DNA of 64,000 bases from Larix kaempferi (Eukaryota > Streptophyta > Pinopsida > Pinales > Pinaceae): contig BSBM01000386.1 in assembly GCA_027924585.1 (NCBI GenBank), forward strand, positions 1,412,001 through 1,476,000, given 5' to 3'. A program made the position numbers and the translations under genes. The first letter of the stretch is position 1. Every line of letters starts with the position of its first letter. Shown here piece by piece: positions 1-11,472 of this stretch. The notes below the pieces were generated by a model. That model was not told the DNA's origin and ran no database searches. It worked only from the letters and a program-made list of their open reading frames with translations.

Positions 1-2010
1 ATTATGTGCATGACTGTCTTCCCTTTTGGTCCTAGTATTGTGATTATTGTTATGCAACATGTTTCTATATGGAAAATTCATTGTTCTTCGACAATATATA
101 ACCTTGTTTCCAAAGCCATCACAAGCATAAGATCTCATAGTTTGACAATACTTCACAATATGACCAATGCAATTGCATCTTGTGTGCTTCATTGTATTAA
201 TTCTTCTTATGGTAGTGTAATGAAAAGAGTTGTAATCACTGAAATAGTTATAATACCTGAATGCCTTCATTTGATTTGGACAGTGCTTATTGTTGCAAAC
301 TTTCCTAGATGTTCTGTTGTAGCCAAGTCCTGACTTTTCTGCTGGTGAACTTTGATCATTTAGAATCTTATTTATGATAAATGTGCTTCCTTTGAAGTTT
401 TTCTTCATTTCTTCTTCAAGACGATCCTTGTCACTTTCTAAATGTGCACAGTTTAGGGTATCACTCATGATGTGATATTGAACCTATTTCTTTATTTTTA
501 TCTCAATCAAATTTTCTTCCAAGCAAGAAACCTATTTATCATTATGTTCAAGTTGACTTGTTAGCAATTTATTTTTATGCACTGATTCTTCCAATGATAT
601 ATTCAATACTGATTTCTCCTCTTCAAGCATTTTGATTTTTTATACTGTACAGTGTAGCTATTTTTCAAAATTCATTGCCCTTTCACTAACCTGTTTTTCA
701 AGATATTTTTGAATCACCTTGCCTTGCTTGACTTGTTCTTCATACTTTGATAGTTGGTCCTGTAAGAGTTTATTCTTCCTTCTTGATTTCTTCAATTCAT
801 CTAAGGTATTAACTAGTTCACCTTCCCAATCAAACCCTGCAACTTCTTCTTCTTCAGATTGGCTGTCAGTTTTAATTTCCGCGACAAGATTTGGAGGTGT
901 AGTGAAGGATCCACTAAAGAAGTACTTATCCAATGATCCTGGTTTGCTTTGTCCAACTGGTGTATTCTTCTTGGTAGACAGACAAATCCTTTTCTTTTCC
1001 TCATTGCTTTCTTCTTCCAAAAAGGCCATGAACAATACCTCTTTTGGCTTATCGTCATAATCACTTTCTTCAGATAAATTGTTGTCTTCCTTAGTGTACA
1101 GACTCTTCCTTTGTTTTGGAAATTTCTTCATGTTCTCATATTTGTCCCGAGTGTGCGCCAATATTCGTTCATTGTGACTAGCCTCTTCCTTGTTTTCACT
1201 ATCTCCATTTTTCTTATATGGACACTATGAAGCAAAGTGGCCTACCCTTCCACATCTAAAACATTTGAAAGGTAATTTACCCTTGTACTTACCACATCCT
1301 CTTTTCAAATTTCTCACAAATTTTGATTCTTCCTCATCTGATTCATCACAAGAACCTTTGTCATGTTTGTGTTTTTCTTTCTTGGTGTCTTTAAAAGCAA
1401 CTTCCTTTTTGAGGGGTTTTTCCCTTTCAGTTCCCATCTCATACACAGTCAAAATTCCTTGAAGCTCATCCTTTTCTAGGTCTATAAGATCAGCTCTATC
1501 TTCTAACACATATACCTTTGAGTCAAATATTGGAGTCATATTTCTTAGTATCTTCTTCATAAGTGATTCTTTATCTAGTGTAACTCCAAGCCTTTTGATG
1601 GAATTAACCAATTCATCAACTCACAGGAAATATGAAGCAATGTTTTCTTCATCTTTCATTTTCAAAGACTCATACAATCTAGATTAATTCTGCAGCTTTT
1701 CCTTCTTTACTTTATCGTCACCTTCATAGACATTTCTGAGTTACCCATACATCCTTAGTTGAGGTGAAATGCATGACCTTAGAAAATTTAGTTTCTATTA
1801 ACCCACATAACAATGCGTTTATAGCTCTTGCATTGCATTCATATTGTCTTTTCTCAACTGGATCAATAGGTTCTATTACTGGAACATCATAACCATCCAT
1901 AATAGACTGTCAAACATCAGCTCTGATGGATTGTAGATATACTTCCATCCTAATCCTCCAAAAGGTGTATTTGGTACCATCAAAACTTGGTTCTCTGTTA
2001 GTGGAGAGAC
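1..2010 (-). pseudogene. Ty1/copia Gag polyprotein, decayed 5' part
   Basis: This is the capsid (Gag) part of a Ty1/copia retrotransposon read leftwards from its primer site. The N-terminal part, about 1990-1625, carries stops and frame breaks. From 1611 to 1225 the UBN2-type Gag domain is readable and ends in a CCHC zinc knuckle (CFRCGRVGHF) near 1235-1270. After one in-frame stop, probably a mutated lysine codon, the same frame continues at 1161-658 as a long acidic, serine/glutamate-rich tail. That tail becomes a predicted coiled coil (EELKKS/KLLQDQLSKYEEQ-like heptads) and persists with stops to about 450. A possible further Cys-rich remnant lies near 300-250. Protease, integrase and RT would lie to the left, outside the window. 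The family call rests on the Gag domain, the knuckle and the adjacent initiator-Met primer site. The element is certainly inactive. Confidence 0.8.
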
Positions 2011-2070
2011 ATTCCTACTTGTCCATATCTGCGCATGGATCTATCTTCTAGATGTTAAGCTGTTACTGAA

Positions 2071-2089
2071 GAACCTGGCTCTGATACCA
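2071..2089 (-). promoter_or_regulatory. Primer binding site, initiator-Met tRNA type
   Basis: Read on the minus strand this is TGGTATCAGAGCCAGG, the complement of the 3' end of plant initiator tRNA-Met. It lies two bases inside the LTR end at 2092. It fixes the orientation of the copia element (minus) and marks where minus-strand DNA synthesis would start. Confidence 0.88.
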
Positions 2090-2091
2090 AT

Positions 2092-2391
2092 TGTTGGAAT
2101 CTTATTAATACTGAGAGGGGGGTGAATCAATATTAGCGCAGTTATGACCAATTTTTACTTCATACTATATTTAACTTGAAATTAAGTTATTCATTCACAT
2201 AAACAATAACATTCATCCACATATGTGTAAAACACAGAACACACAAATTTTTACATGGAAACCCAAACGGGAGAAAACCATAGAATGCTCTCTTATAATA
2301 TAAATATTACATTCATGGAAGCACCAACTTCTGAATTTCTCCAACACCAACTGGAAGGAGGCACCGATCCCATGGATTTACAGGAACCAAC
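2092..2391 (-). repeat. 5' LTR of the Ty1/copia element, truncated
   Basis: On the minus strand the LTR ends ...TTCCAACA directly before the primer site. It contains a TATA-like stretch (TTATAAGAGAGC on the minus strand, about 2290-2300). About 300 bp remain. Its upstream part is missing because another LTR begins at 2392. No matching 5-bp duplication is visible at that junction, so the truncation may reflect a deletion or an insertion whose other side is lost. Confidence 0.75.
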
Positions 2392-2997
2392 TGTTAAATT
2401 TTGAGCATTAATTCACAATACTCTAGGATCTTTACGGAGAGAATAACATGTACAGTATATCAATGCATATCAATCATAACAAGCATGTCAATCATCACAA
2501 GAAGAAAAAGCATGAGAGACAAGAGACACAGAGTTTTCGTGGGGAAAACCCTAAGGTGAAAAACCCCACAACTTCCTCAGAGATAGAGAGAGCAATGGCT
2601 CAACCAAAGTACAACCAAAATACATAGAGATAGTCTCATAGTAGCAGATGATCCTCCTCCTCACTAGTGTGCCACTTTCTGAGTGAAGGAAGAATGAGTT
2701 TCCAAGTGATCCAAATAGAGATCTCTCGATCTCTATTTATACTTGTTCTGTTTTCCTAGTGACCGTATGGGGCCGACTTGTCTAGCTAGGTACATCAACC
2801 ATATATTACATAAAATAAGTGTTGACCCCACACATGGTGGTCTAATAACCCATTGGCAAGTTCATACACTTGAGACACTTGTCAATACACATGACGACAC
2901 TTCCGTATAGAGGAATGACACATCTCTATAGGAGTACAATAATATATAAATTAAATACATGGATGAAATACATTCTGAAGTTACATATACATCAACA
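2392..2997 (-). repeat. LTR family A, 3' LTR of a truncated minus-strand element
   Basis: The 606-bp segment has terminal TGTT...AACA. It is the same family as the solo LTR at 32126-33275: the two align along their whole length once the inner insertion there is removed. A TATA box (AAGTATAAATAGAG on the minus strand, about 2730-2745) gives the orientation. A purine-rich tract abuts its upstream side at 2998, which makes this a 3' LTR rather than a solo LTR. The bases flanking it (CCAAC and CTCCC) do not match, as expected if only one LTR of the element is present here. Confidence 0.82.
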
Positions 2998-3009
2998 CTC
3001 CCTCTTAAC
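2998..3009 (-). promoter_or_regulatory. Polypurine tract of LTR-A element
   Basis: The minus strand reads AAGAGGGAG immediately before the LTR start TGTTGATG. This is the expected position and composition for the plus-strand primer of an LTR retrotransposon. Confidence 0.75.
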
Positions 3010-3436
3010 TAGGAATGTATTTCTCGACATAGATCTGCTAGCACAAGTCTTCTTCTCTGGATCATCGTCATCGATGCATCGTCCTCAAATCATCGTCATC
3101 ATCACTGCTGCTACTATCTCAAAAAATATCTGTATCTACTCAGCATAGGAACTTCTACAGAGCCAATCCTTTTTCATACTGGATGTAGGCCCACCACCTG
3201 CAGGTTTTCATCATCACTGGCTATACTGTGGAATCCTCAGGACTTATTACGTGCGTCACAAAACTTGGCGGTAGCATCCCAGGCTATTATGAGCACACAG
3301 CTCTACCCGTCGGATCTCCCAGGAGCACATTACATGTGACCCATCACAAAACTTGGCTGAAGCATCCCAGGCTGTTATGAGCACATAGCTCTACCTATCG
3401 GATCTCCTAAGAGCACATTACATGTGATATCACCAC
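3010..3436 (-). repeat. 3' internal remnant of LTR-A element with an 88-bp direct duplication
   Basis: No convincing reading frame is present. The stretch starting CACAAAACTTGG at 3257 is repeated at 3345 with a period of 88 bp; copies run to about 3340 and 3429 and differ by several substitutions. It probably belongs to the untranslated 3' internal part of the LTR-A element, whose coding part is missing. The left and right limits are inferred. Confidence 0.55.
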
Positions 3437-5117
3437 TGTAAATGATGTAAATACTGTAATTTAATCATGGTGAGGAGCTCAAGGCCAAGGCCCCACCATT
3501 GATTTAGCGTTTTATGTATCGGCAATTAAACAAAAATAGATGCCTATGGTTCTTGTGCGAGATGGGCACAATGTAAATGAGACATCATGTAAATACGAAT
3601 TTCAATGGAAAATACCCACAACTAGCTATGCAATGCAACAAAGAGATGGGGCATGATTCTACAAGGAATAGGGGGGGGGATTATTCAAACCCTTGAGCCA
3701 ATGGTATTAATCCATGTGTCAATGGGGAAACCCATAAACCACCAACTACCCATTTTGTCTCATGCACCCAATCATTTAATTCTTCCAAATATTGGTTGGG
3801 GCAGTTATTGTCTTGGGATTGGAGAAGTATGGCAGCCAGATTTTCATGCATGGGCAAGCCATCAACCTGAAAATCGTATTTTTGGCTTGCTGGGCAAGAA
3901 AAGCCCCACGAAATGCTGCCTAAGGCAATTCCTCATCGATCACGTCCTTCCTCTCACGCAGACTGAGCTCACTGGAAGTTATCCTCACGTTTTTCACCAT
4001 AACCCTACGTTTTTCCATGCCCAGGAATCGTTTTTGGTATTTTGCAGTAGCCGGGGAAGGAGGGACGTGATTTTGGACTAAGGGAGAGGTCATTTTTGCC
4101 CTTGGGGCGTTTTTTCTGGAATGGGTTGCTCTCCTAGTCGAATTTTCCTAGTTGCCAATTCGTTTTGAGTCTACCCACATTTTTCTGAAGCTCAGGAAAC
4201 CCATCTCATGCATCCCACTATTGGAAACGTTTTCTCATGCTTAGCAAGTGTAGTTTTGCTGTTATGAGCATCCTTGTTTGATTTGAACCTGTAAGAAAGA
4301 AACTGGAGTGGTAGTGGACAAAATTGGCTTGATAAACCTAGTGTAGGGAGTAACCTCTCAAGAAGATTAAGAGGGTTGGCTACTTTTCTATGCACACCCT
4401 GAGAGCACTAGAAAGGAAGGTATGGCTTGAGGGACTATGTGGCAGTGAAGAGAATACTTCCTTGTGTTGGGTGTGTAGGCATTGTGAGTGCCAAGCTGAA
4501 TAGATCTGGGAGAGGTACCCATAGCTCTGTGGTTGAGCTCACTAGCTTAGCAATTCTTCCCTTCCATGTCCTAGCAGCCTGATAAACCCAATTGCAGATT
4601 GGCTTGGCTCATCTTGGTGTATGCTTGGCTATGTGTGAGTCTGCTGTTCCCTAGTTCCTTGTAGTAATCATGCCCAGCTCGGGGGTGGCAGTTGTATCAA
4701 GAGGTTGATAAGCACAACTGGCCTATGGTTGGGTGGAACGTTGCAGTTGCATAGCCAGTTGCTTGGGACTACCTTATTGAGATAAGTATTCTCTTATGTG
4801 AAATTTGCAATTATCATTTGATGAATATTATGAATGTATGTGGATGTGTTAAATGAATTTACTTCCGCTGTGTTTTTAAAAGTTATGCATACCATATGAT
4901 CTTTTATAATTCTGCCAAGATCTTTATTTAATGGCGGTCACAGAAATCTTGAATGTATGTTAGATATCACAGGATTTATTAATTCCCGTTGTGTTTCTAT
5001 AGCATGCACGTATACATGTCTTGTATCAATAAGATTCATAATGGATATGGGGCTAATTGCCCGGATTGAGCACCACGTCCTCTCTATCCTGCTGGTATGG
5101 TAGGAGGGGACATTACA
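3437..5117 (+). repeat. Diverged LTR of family X (probably solo or truncated)
   Basis: The right-hand part, about 4330-5117, matches the LTR X fragment at 62990-63796 in order. Shared landmarks are TTGATAAACC, CCTTCCTTGTGTTGGGTG, a GATAAACCCAA(C/T)TG block, TATGGTTGGGTGGAACGTTGC, CATAGCCAGTTG and a terminal GGGAGGGGAC(AT)/GTCA. The end CATTACA at 5111-5117 has the CA expected of an LTR end. The left limit is uncertain: 3437-4330 is only loosely comparable to LTR X. A 142-codon open frame at 3653-4081 lies in this LTR-like DNA and has no recognisable domain, so it is not called as a gene. Confidence 0.55.
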
Positions 5118-8100
5118 TTCACAATGTCTCAGCTTTCCATAAACCCTAGGCGAAGGCATACCTGGTGGGAGACCATGCGTTACACATCAAAGAATACACA
5201 AGTATAACTGCTCTACTATAGAAGGATAGTGAGCTAGAGAATAACGAACCCCAATCATACACACAAGAGGAAGACCAAGTTGATAGAACATGATGAGAAC
5301 ATGACTCTCTCATATATATTATAGAGGTCTGGGGGTAAGCCTCCAATAAGTATATGATCCCACGCAAGACCGACTTAACCAACAAGTTAAGTTAGGGGTC
5401 ACGCATCATGACCAATACTCCAATGTTAGGTGAGGGCCAACTATTTATTGAGGGATCCATCCCCCTGGCTCAGTGGCGTTGGAAAATGCTACTATCTCTC
5501 TGATTATTCCTCTCACTTTTGTTTCTAGTATTAAAATGCAGATGCACTCTCTGTTTCATGACAACCCTGTGATGGGTGGGCCACACCCTCCTGTGAATGT
5601 GTATTCAGCTATAATGACAAACAACATTATAATATAGGTGGTTCTTTCAAATCTATATTAATGCAAAACAACATGCTTACGTTCCAACTTCATCCCTAGA
5701 TATGATGGTAGCTATAGAAATAGTAAGCAAATTATAGGATCACATGTAAATAGAAAATGCACAACTACACAACATGTATCATGGGAAGCCCTCATGGGGG
5801 AGAAAACCCAATTACATCAACCTTTCACTATGATAGAATCCACAAAATCAAGAGTCATGCATGACTTCACAATGTTTCAGCTTGCCATAAACCCTAGGTG
5901 AAGGCATACCTGGTGGGAGACCATGCATTACACATCAAATAATACACGAGTATAACTGCTCTACTACAGAAGGATAGTGAGCTAAAGAATAATGAACCCC
6001 AATCATACGCACAAGAGGAAGACCAAGTTGATAGAACATGACTCTCTCATATATATTATAGAGATCTAGGGGTAAGCCTCCAATAAGTATATGATCCCAC
6101 ACAAGACCGACTTAACCAACAAGTTAAGTTAGGGGTCACACATCATGACCAATACTCCAACATTAGGTGAGGGCCAACTATTTGCTGAGGGATCCATCCC
6201 CTGGCTCAGTGGCGTTGGAAAATGCTATTGTCTCTCTGATTAGTCCTCTCACTTTTGTTTCTAGTATTAAATGTAGATGCACTCTCTATTTCATGAAAAC
6301 CCTGTGATGGGTGGGCCACACCCTCCTATGAATGTGTATTCAGCTATAATGACAAACAACATTATAATATAGGTGGTTCTTTCAAAGCTATATTAATGCA
6401 AAACAACATGCTTACGTTCCAACTTCATCCCTAGATATGAGGGTAGCTATAGCAACAGTAAGCAAATTATAGGATCACATGTATATAGAAAACGCACAAC
6501 TACACAACATGTATCATGGGAAGCCCTCATGGGGTAGAAAACCCAATTACGTCAACCTTTCATTGTTATAGAATCCGCAAAATCAAGAGTCATGCATCAC
6601 TTCACATTGTCTCAGCTTGCCATAAACCCTATGAGAAGGCATACCTGGTGGGAGACCATGCATTACACATCAAAGAATACCCGAGCATAACTACTCTACT
6701 ATAGAAGGATAGTGAGCTAGAGAATAATGAACCCCAATCATATGCACAAGAGGAAGACCAAGTTTAGAGAACATGATGAGAACATGAATCTCTTATATAT
6801 ATTATAGAGGTCTAGGGGTAAGCCTCCAATAAGTATATGATCCCACACAAGACCGACTTAACCAACAAGTTAAGTTAGGGGTCACACATCATGACCAATA
6901 CACCAATGTTAGGTGAGGGCCAACTATTTGCTAAGGGATCCATCCCCTGGCTCAGTGGCGTTGGAAAATGCTACTGTCTCTTTGATTAGTCCTCTCACTT
7001 TTGTTTCTAGTATTAAAATGTAGATGCACTCTCTGTTTCATGACAACCCTGCGATGGGTGGGCCACACCCTCCTTTGAATGTGTATTCAACTATAATGAC
7101 AAACAACATTATAATATAGGTGGTTCTTTCAAAGCAATATTAATGCAAAACAACATTCTTACATTCCAACTTCATCCCTATATATGAGGGTAGCTATAGC
7201 AACAGTAAGCAAATTATAGTATCACATGTATATAGAAAATGCACAACTACACAACATGTATCATGGGAAGCCCTCATGGGGGAGAAAACCCAATTACGTC
7301 AACCTTTCACTATGATAGAATCCGAAAAATCAAGAGTCATGCATGACTTCACAATGTCTCATCTTTCCATAAACCCTAGGCGAAGGCATACCTGGTGGGA
7401 GACCATGCGTTACACATCAAAGAATACCTTAGTATAACTGCTCTACTATAGAAGGATAGTGAGCTAGAGAATAACAAACCCCAATCATATGCACATGAGG
7501 AAGACCAAGTTGATAGAACATCATGAGAACATGACTCTCTCATATATATTATAGAGGTCTAGGAGTAAGCCTCCAATAAGTATATGATCCCACACAAGAC
7601 CGAAGGCATACCCTAGGCGAAGGCATACTTGGTGGGAGACCATACGTTACACATCAAATCCTAATACCTGAGTTAGTATTATAATGCAGATGCACTCTCC
7701 ATTTCAAAATCCACAACTAAGGGTAGCTATAGCAACAAGAAGAAAAACAAAGCTATATTATATTAGTATTATAATATAGGTGGTTCTTTAAAAGCTATAT
7801 TAATGCAAAACAACATTCTTACGTTCCAACTTCATCCCTAGATATGAGGGTAGCTATAGGAACAGTAAGCAAATTATAGGATCACATGTATATAGAAAAT
7901 GCACAACTACACAGCATGTATCATGGGAATCCCTCAGGGGGGAGAAAACCCAATTACACCCTTTCACTGTGATAGAATCCACAAAATCAAGTGTCATGCA
8001 TGACTTCACAATGTTTCAGCTTGCCAGAAACCCTAGGCGAAGGCATACCTAGTGGGAGACCATGCGTTACACATCAAAGAATACACGAGTATAACTGCTC

Positions 8101-8560
8101 TACTACAGAAGGATAGTGAGCTAGAGAATAATGAACCCCAATCATACACACAAGAAGAAGACCAAGTTGATAGAACATGATGAGAACATGACTCTCTCAT
8201 ATATATTATATAGGTCTAGGGGTAAGCCTCCAATAAGTATATGATCCCACATAAGACCAACTTAACCAACAAGTTAAGTTAGGGGTCACACATCATGACC
8301 AATACTCCAACGTTAGGTGAGGGGATCGCAACCACATAAGGACTTTTCTATACCTATGACACATGGAACACCCATTAAGGAAACCAACTCAATCCACCAT
8401 CATTAAGTACTGCTACCACCATCAAGGGATGAAATAGGAGAGGGCCAACTATTTGCTGAGGGATCCATCCCCTCACTCAGTGGCGTTGGAAAATGCTACC
8501 GTCTCTCTGACTAGTCCTCTCACTAGTGTTTGAAAATGCACAACTACACATGTATCATGG
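5118..8560. repeat. Tandem array of about 740-bp units, 4.6 copies
   Basis: Units begin TTCACAATGTCTCAG at about 5118, 5866, 6601, 7348 and 8004, so the spacing is 748, 735, 747 and 656 bp. Each unit holds the same landmarks in order: a CCATAAACCCTAGG block, GAAGGATAGTGAGC, a short inverted repeat (CTTAACcaacaaGTTAAG), GGATCCATCCCC, GTGATGGGTGGGCC and CATGTATCATGGGAA. The fourth unit is scrambled around 7600-7760, with an internal repeat of its own first 60 bp and loss of its middle. The fifth has about 115 bp of extra sequence at 8322-8437 and decays by about 8560. No coding frame is conserved between units. It is satellite-like. Confidence 0.85.
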
Positions 8561-9950
8561 GAATCCCTCATGGGTGTGTCATAATACAATGCATGGATAC
8601 TACCCATTAATGTGTCCTCATTGAGAAGGAGTGGGAATTGTTAGGGGCTCTAACCACTATATCAACATCGACAGGGAGTGGGACTAATCATCACATAACA
8701 ACACAACTGTTATAATGCCCACCCACTCTTCCAGTGCAGGAAGAGACGCACCATTCTACCAGTCCATGGAGAATATTGTATCACCGAAAACCAATGCATT
8801 ACACATTAATAGAAAACCAATGCATTACACTCACCATTACAGACTTTTTTTCACACCATTCGTTTGATTGAGAAATTATATTGTTTGACTAATGATTTTA
8901 CTCTTGTACATGTGAAGATGCTAAATTTATGTTTATTCAAATCCATATGCTTTCCTCTAGTTGTGCATTTTTTAGTGGATTGTGTATCTTCTATAATCAT
9001 GAATACCTCTTAAAATTTTAAGAATACATACTTAAAAATGTATAAGTCTTGGAAAATCCAACCAAGTCTTAAATTATAACTATAAAATATTTGGTGATAC
9101 TTTTCTAGTTTTTTTTCTAATTTCTAAGTATTTTATGTACTTTATATAATAATTTGGCGAAAATAGCAACATCTGTAAATGGAAATAGGAACATCTATTT
9201 TCAAGAAAAGAATGTTTGGATTTATATTTCCCTCCATTGTTTTTACTGTTTAGATTTCCCTCCAAATTTTTATTCATTTTGTAATATAAATAGGAACAAA
9301 GCTCATCTCTATTCAAGAATATTTTAATTCAACAAAGCATTGGAGTTAGAAAGCTATGAAGGCTAGAGGAAATGAGAAGCAATCTCTCTTACAACAAGCA
9401 ATCTTAACCCGTGGAAACAAAAAGAGGTACTATTGCCTTGTACTATATTGCTCATACTATTGTTTTGTCTTTATTGTCCCTTTATATTGCTCATACTATT
9501 GTTTTTTCCTTATTGCCCCTTTTCAATTAGATGAATTATGATGAGTATTTCAAAATTTAATAGTATTTTAAAATCCATATTTGCAAATGACATTTACCGT
9601 GGATAATTGGCCTTTTGCAAAGACATTTTTTGTTATCTTGTCACTTGTTTTTGTCCATTCATGAACTAGATATTAAAATACATTACATCATCAAATTGTG
9701 GATTTGAAATAAGTAGGCCAACATGCAACGTTTTTCTCCCAAGTCAATTTTGAAAACACATCATGTGGTGCCACCGACCATTTCCACCCTTGTCGATGTA
9801 GGATATCGGTAGACCTGCTCCGTTCCTTAATCTCATAGTATTAGAATAGGGTTACCAGAATTTTCCAGATGTATCGTTACTGGAAATCCACTTACTCACA
9901 AATCCAAACAAAAAATGCAGATTTGCTCTTTCCAAAAGTTATAGAGGTCT
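8561..9950. other. Unassigned AT-rich DNA
   Basis: Nothing coding is supported here. There is a 39-bp direct duplication at about 9444 and 9483 (TATATTGCTCATACTATTG). A TATA-like TATAAATAGG at about 9286 is followed by sequence that resembles an LTR leader, but neither LTR end nor primer site could be found. Confidence 0.5.
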
Positions 9951-9959
9951 TCTAAACAC

Positions 9960-10310
9960 CTGAGTCAGTCTCTCCAACATCTAGTTAGAAAAAATCACAG
10001 AATTTCTTCAAGGAAAAGTATTGGAATCTAAACCGGGAGTAAATGGTGAGATTTACAGATTCTAAACCAGTTAAGCAAATTTATATCAAAATTCTCAAAA
10101 CACCACCTCACATCTGCTCAATATTTAGAGCTGTGAATCATAATTTCCAAACACTCTTCATGAATTCGTAGTCCACAAGAAGATGTTTTGTGGTTTCAGC
10201 ATTTTGAATACACAGACAACATCTGCTGGGACCAATCCAGCCTTTTCTAAAATATTTTCCCATGTCTTGAGACGCCCCTATTGGAAATATGGCAGTTATG
10301 CCTCAGAATC
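9960..10310 (-). pseudogene. LINE (non-LTR retrotransposon) C-terminal fragment, zf-RVT
   Basis: Read leftwards from about 10270 one frame gives GWIGPSRCCLC, then ETTKHLLVDYEFMKSVWKL. This matches the zf-RVT module found after the reverse transcriptase of plant L1-type LINEs, with the pattern C-x2-C, then x-E-T-x2-H-L-x3-C/Y-x-F-x3-VW. The second cysteine region reads VDY where DC is usual, and stops follow at once (near 10140 and 10105). Only this short piece is recognisable; reverse transcriptase and endonuclease are not present. LINEs copy themselves by target-primed reverse transcription and are often truncated, but here the 5' and 3' limits are both unclear. Confidence 0.68.
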
Positions 10311-11472
10311 GCAAACCCTGGAGTCACTCTTGGTTTCTGATGAGCGTAACTTTGTGATCAAACAATAGAGGTGACCAGGTCCCGGTATCTGATCTTGTGG
10401 GAAAGACAGTTGCTCTGTTTTTCTATGACAAGTTTTTCTCCATCGTCACTGCAGATCTTATAAAGATGGAGATCTTAATAAGAAGAATCCAAAAGATTAA
10501 ATAAGATCATGCCCAATTTTGGGGAGAAAGGAAGCCCGTAGAAAGACCAAGCATGCAGTTTTGAAGGAACTGAAGCCTACAGGCTTGAAGTTAATTTATG
10601 AATTAATTGACTAGTTAATTAATTAATTAGTTCATTAAAACATAGATTTGAAAGGGCGTGAAGCCAGCAAACCTGGAAGATGCCCATTGAGATTTTAATT
10701 GGTTAAATAATCAAAATCTGCAAAAGACAGAAATATGAATTAAAAGGTTTAATAATAGAAGATTCGATGAAGCATGTGAAGATTACACATCAAAGAATAC
10801 CCAAAGAATCTAAATAGAAGAAGATAGTGTATCTTGGAGTCATAAGTTGCAGTAGCATCCTGAGCAGCCCAAGATGTAGTAGCATCCTGAACTAGTTAAT
10901 AACATTAGATTTCATATATTTTTCCTGTAAAACTTTTGACCATAGAGTATTCCCAAAAAACCCTCTCTATATTTTAGTATACATTGTTAGACATTTTATT
11001 ATGAATGAGTTAAAGATATTTGTATAATGTTCATAAATACTATTTAATTTTCATGATTGTGTTAGTTGGCTTGTTTCAACGATGTGTTAATAAAAATGAA
11101 TTTTTTTGTTATGCAGTTTATTTGCAGATGTCCATATCAAAGTAAGACATTATTTTTTTTGTTTGGGATCTCAATAACTTCAATATTTTTTTAACAATTA
11201 TTGTCCTTTCTTTTATGCCTTAAAAATTGTCTAACTTTCTTCGAGCAAGAGTTGCAGTCCATATTTGTAGGGAGCTAATAGGATTAAATTAAGACGTTGT
11301 AATACATCACTTTTAACAAAGTCAGGCCACATTACCAAAAGAAATGACAATGTGATATGTGGCACAAATTCAGGAAAATATTTTAAACACGATGGTAACT
11401 TATTATTTATTTTTTAATAAATAAACAATTATATTAAAAAAATTCATAATATACTTGACCATAGGATCTAAG
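10311..11472. other. Unassigned DNA upstream of the transposase gene
   Basis: AT-rich sequence with no supported gene. It contains a TTAATTAATTAATTAG run near 10616, a repeated GCAGTAGCATCCTGA-type 15-mer near 10850 and 10880, and a short stretch (ACACATCAAAGAATACCC, about 10786) identical in type to part of the 740-bp tandem unit. No clear promoter was identified for the gene that follows, although TATA-like AT-rich stretches abound. Confidence 0.5.

Noticed and set aside
3653-4081. 142-codon plus-strand ORF
   Set aside because: It lies in LTR-X-like DNA, has no recognisable domain, and its composition looks like noncoding sequence translated by chance.
5118-8560. Possible CRISPR-like or protein-coding repeat array
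   Set aside because: Units are about 740 bp without short spacers and without a conserved frame; it is a plant tandem repeat.
9280-9420. LTR end with TATA box and primer site
   Set aside because: A TATA-like TATAAATAGG is present but no TG/CA ends, target duplication or tRNA-complementary site could be found.
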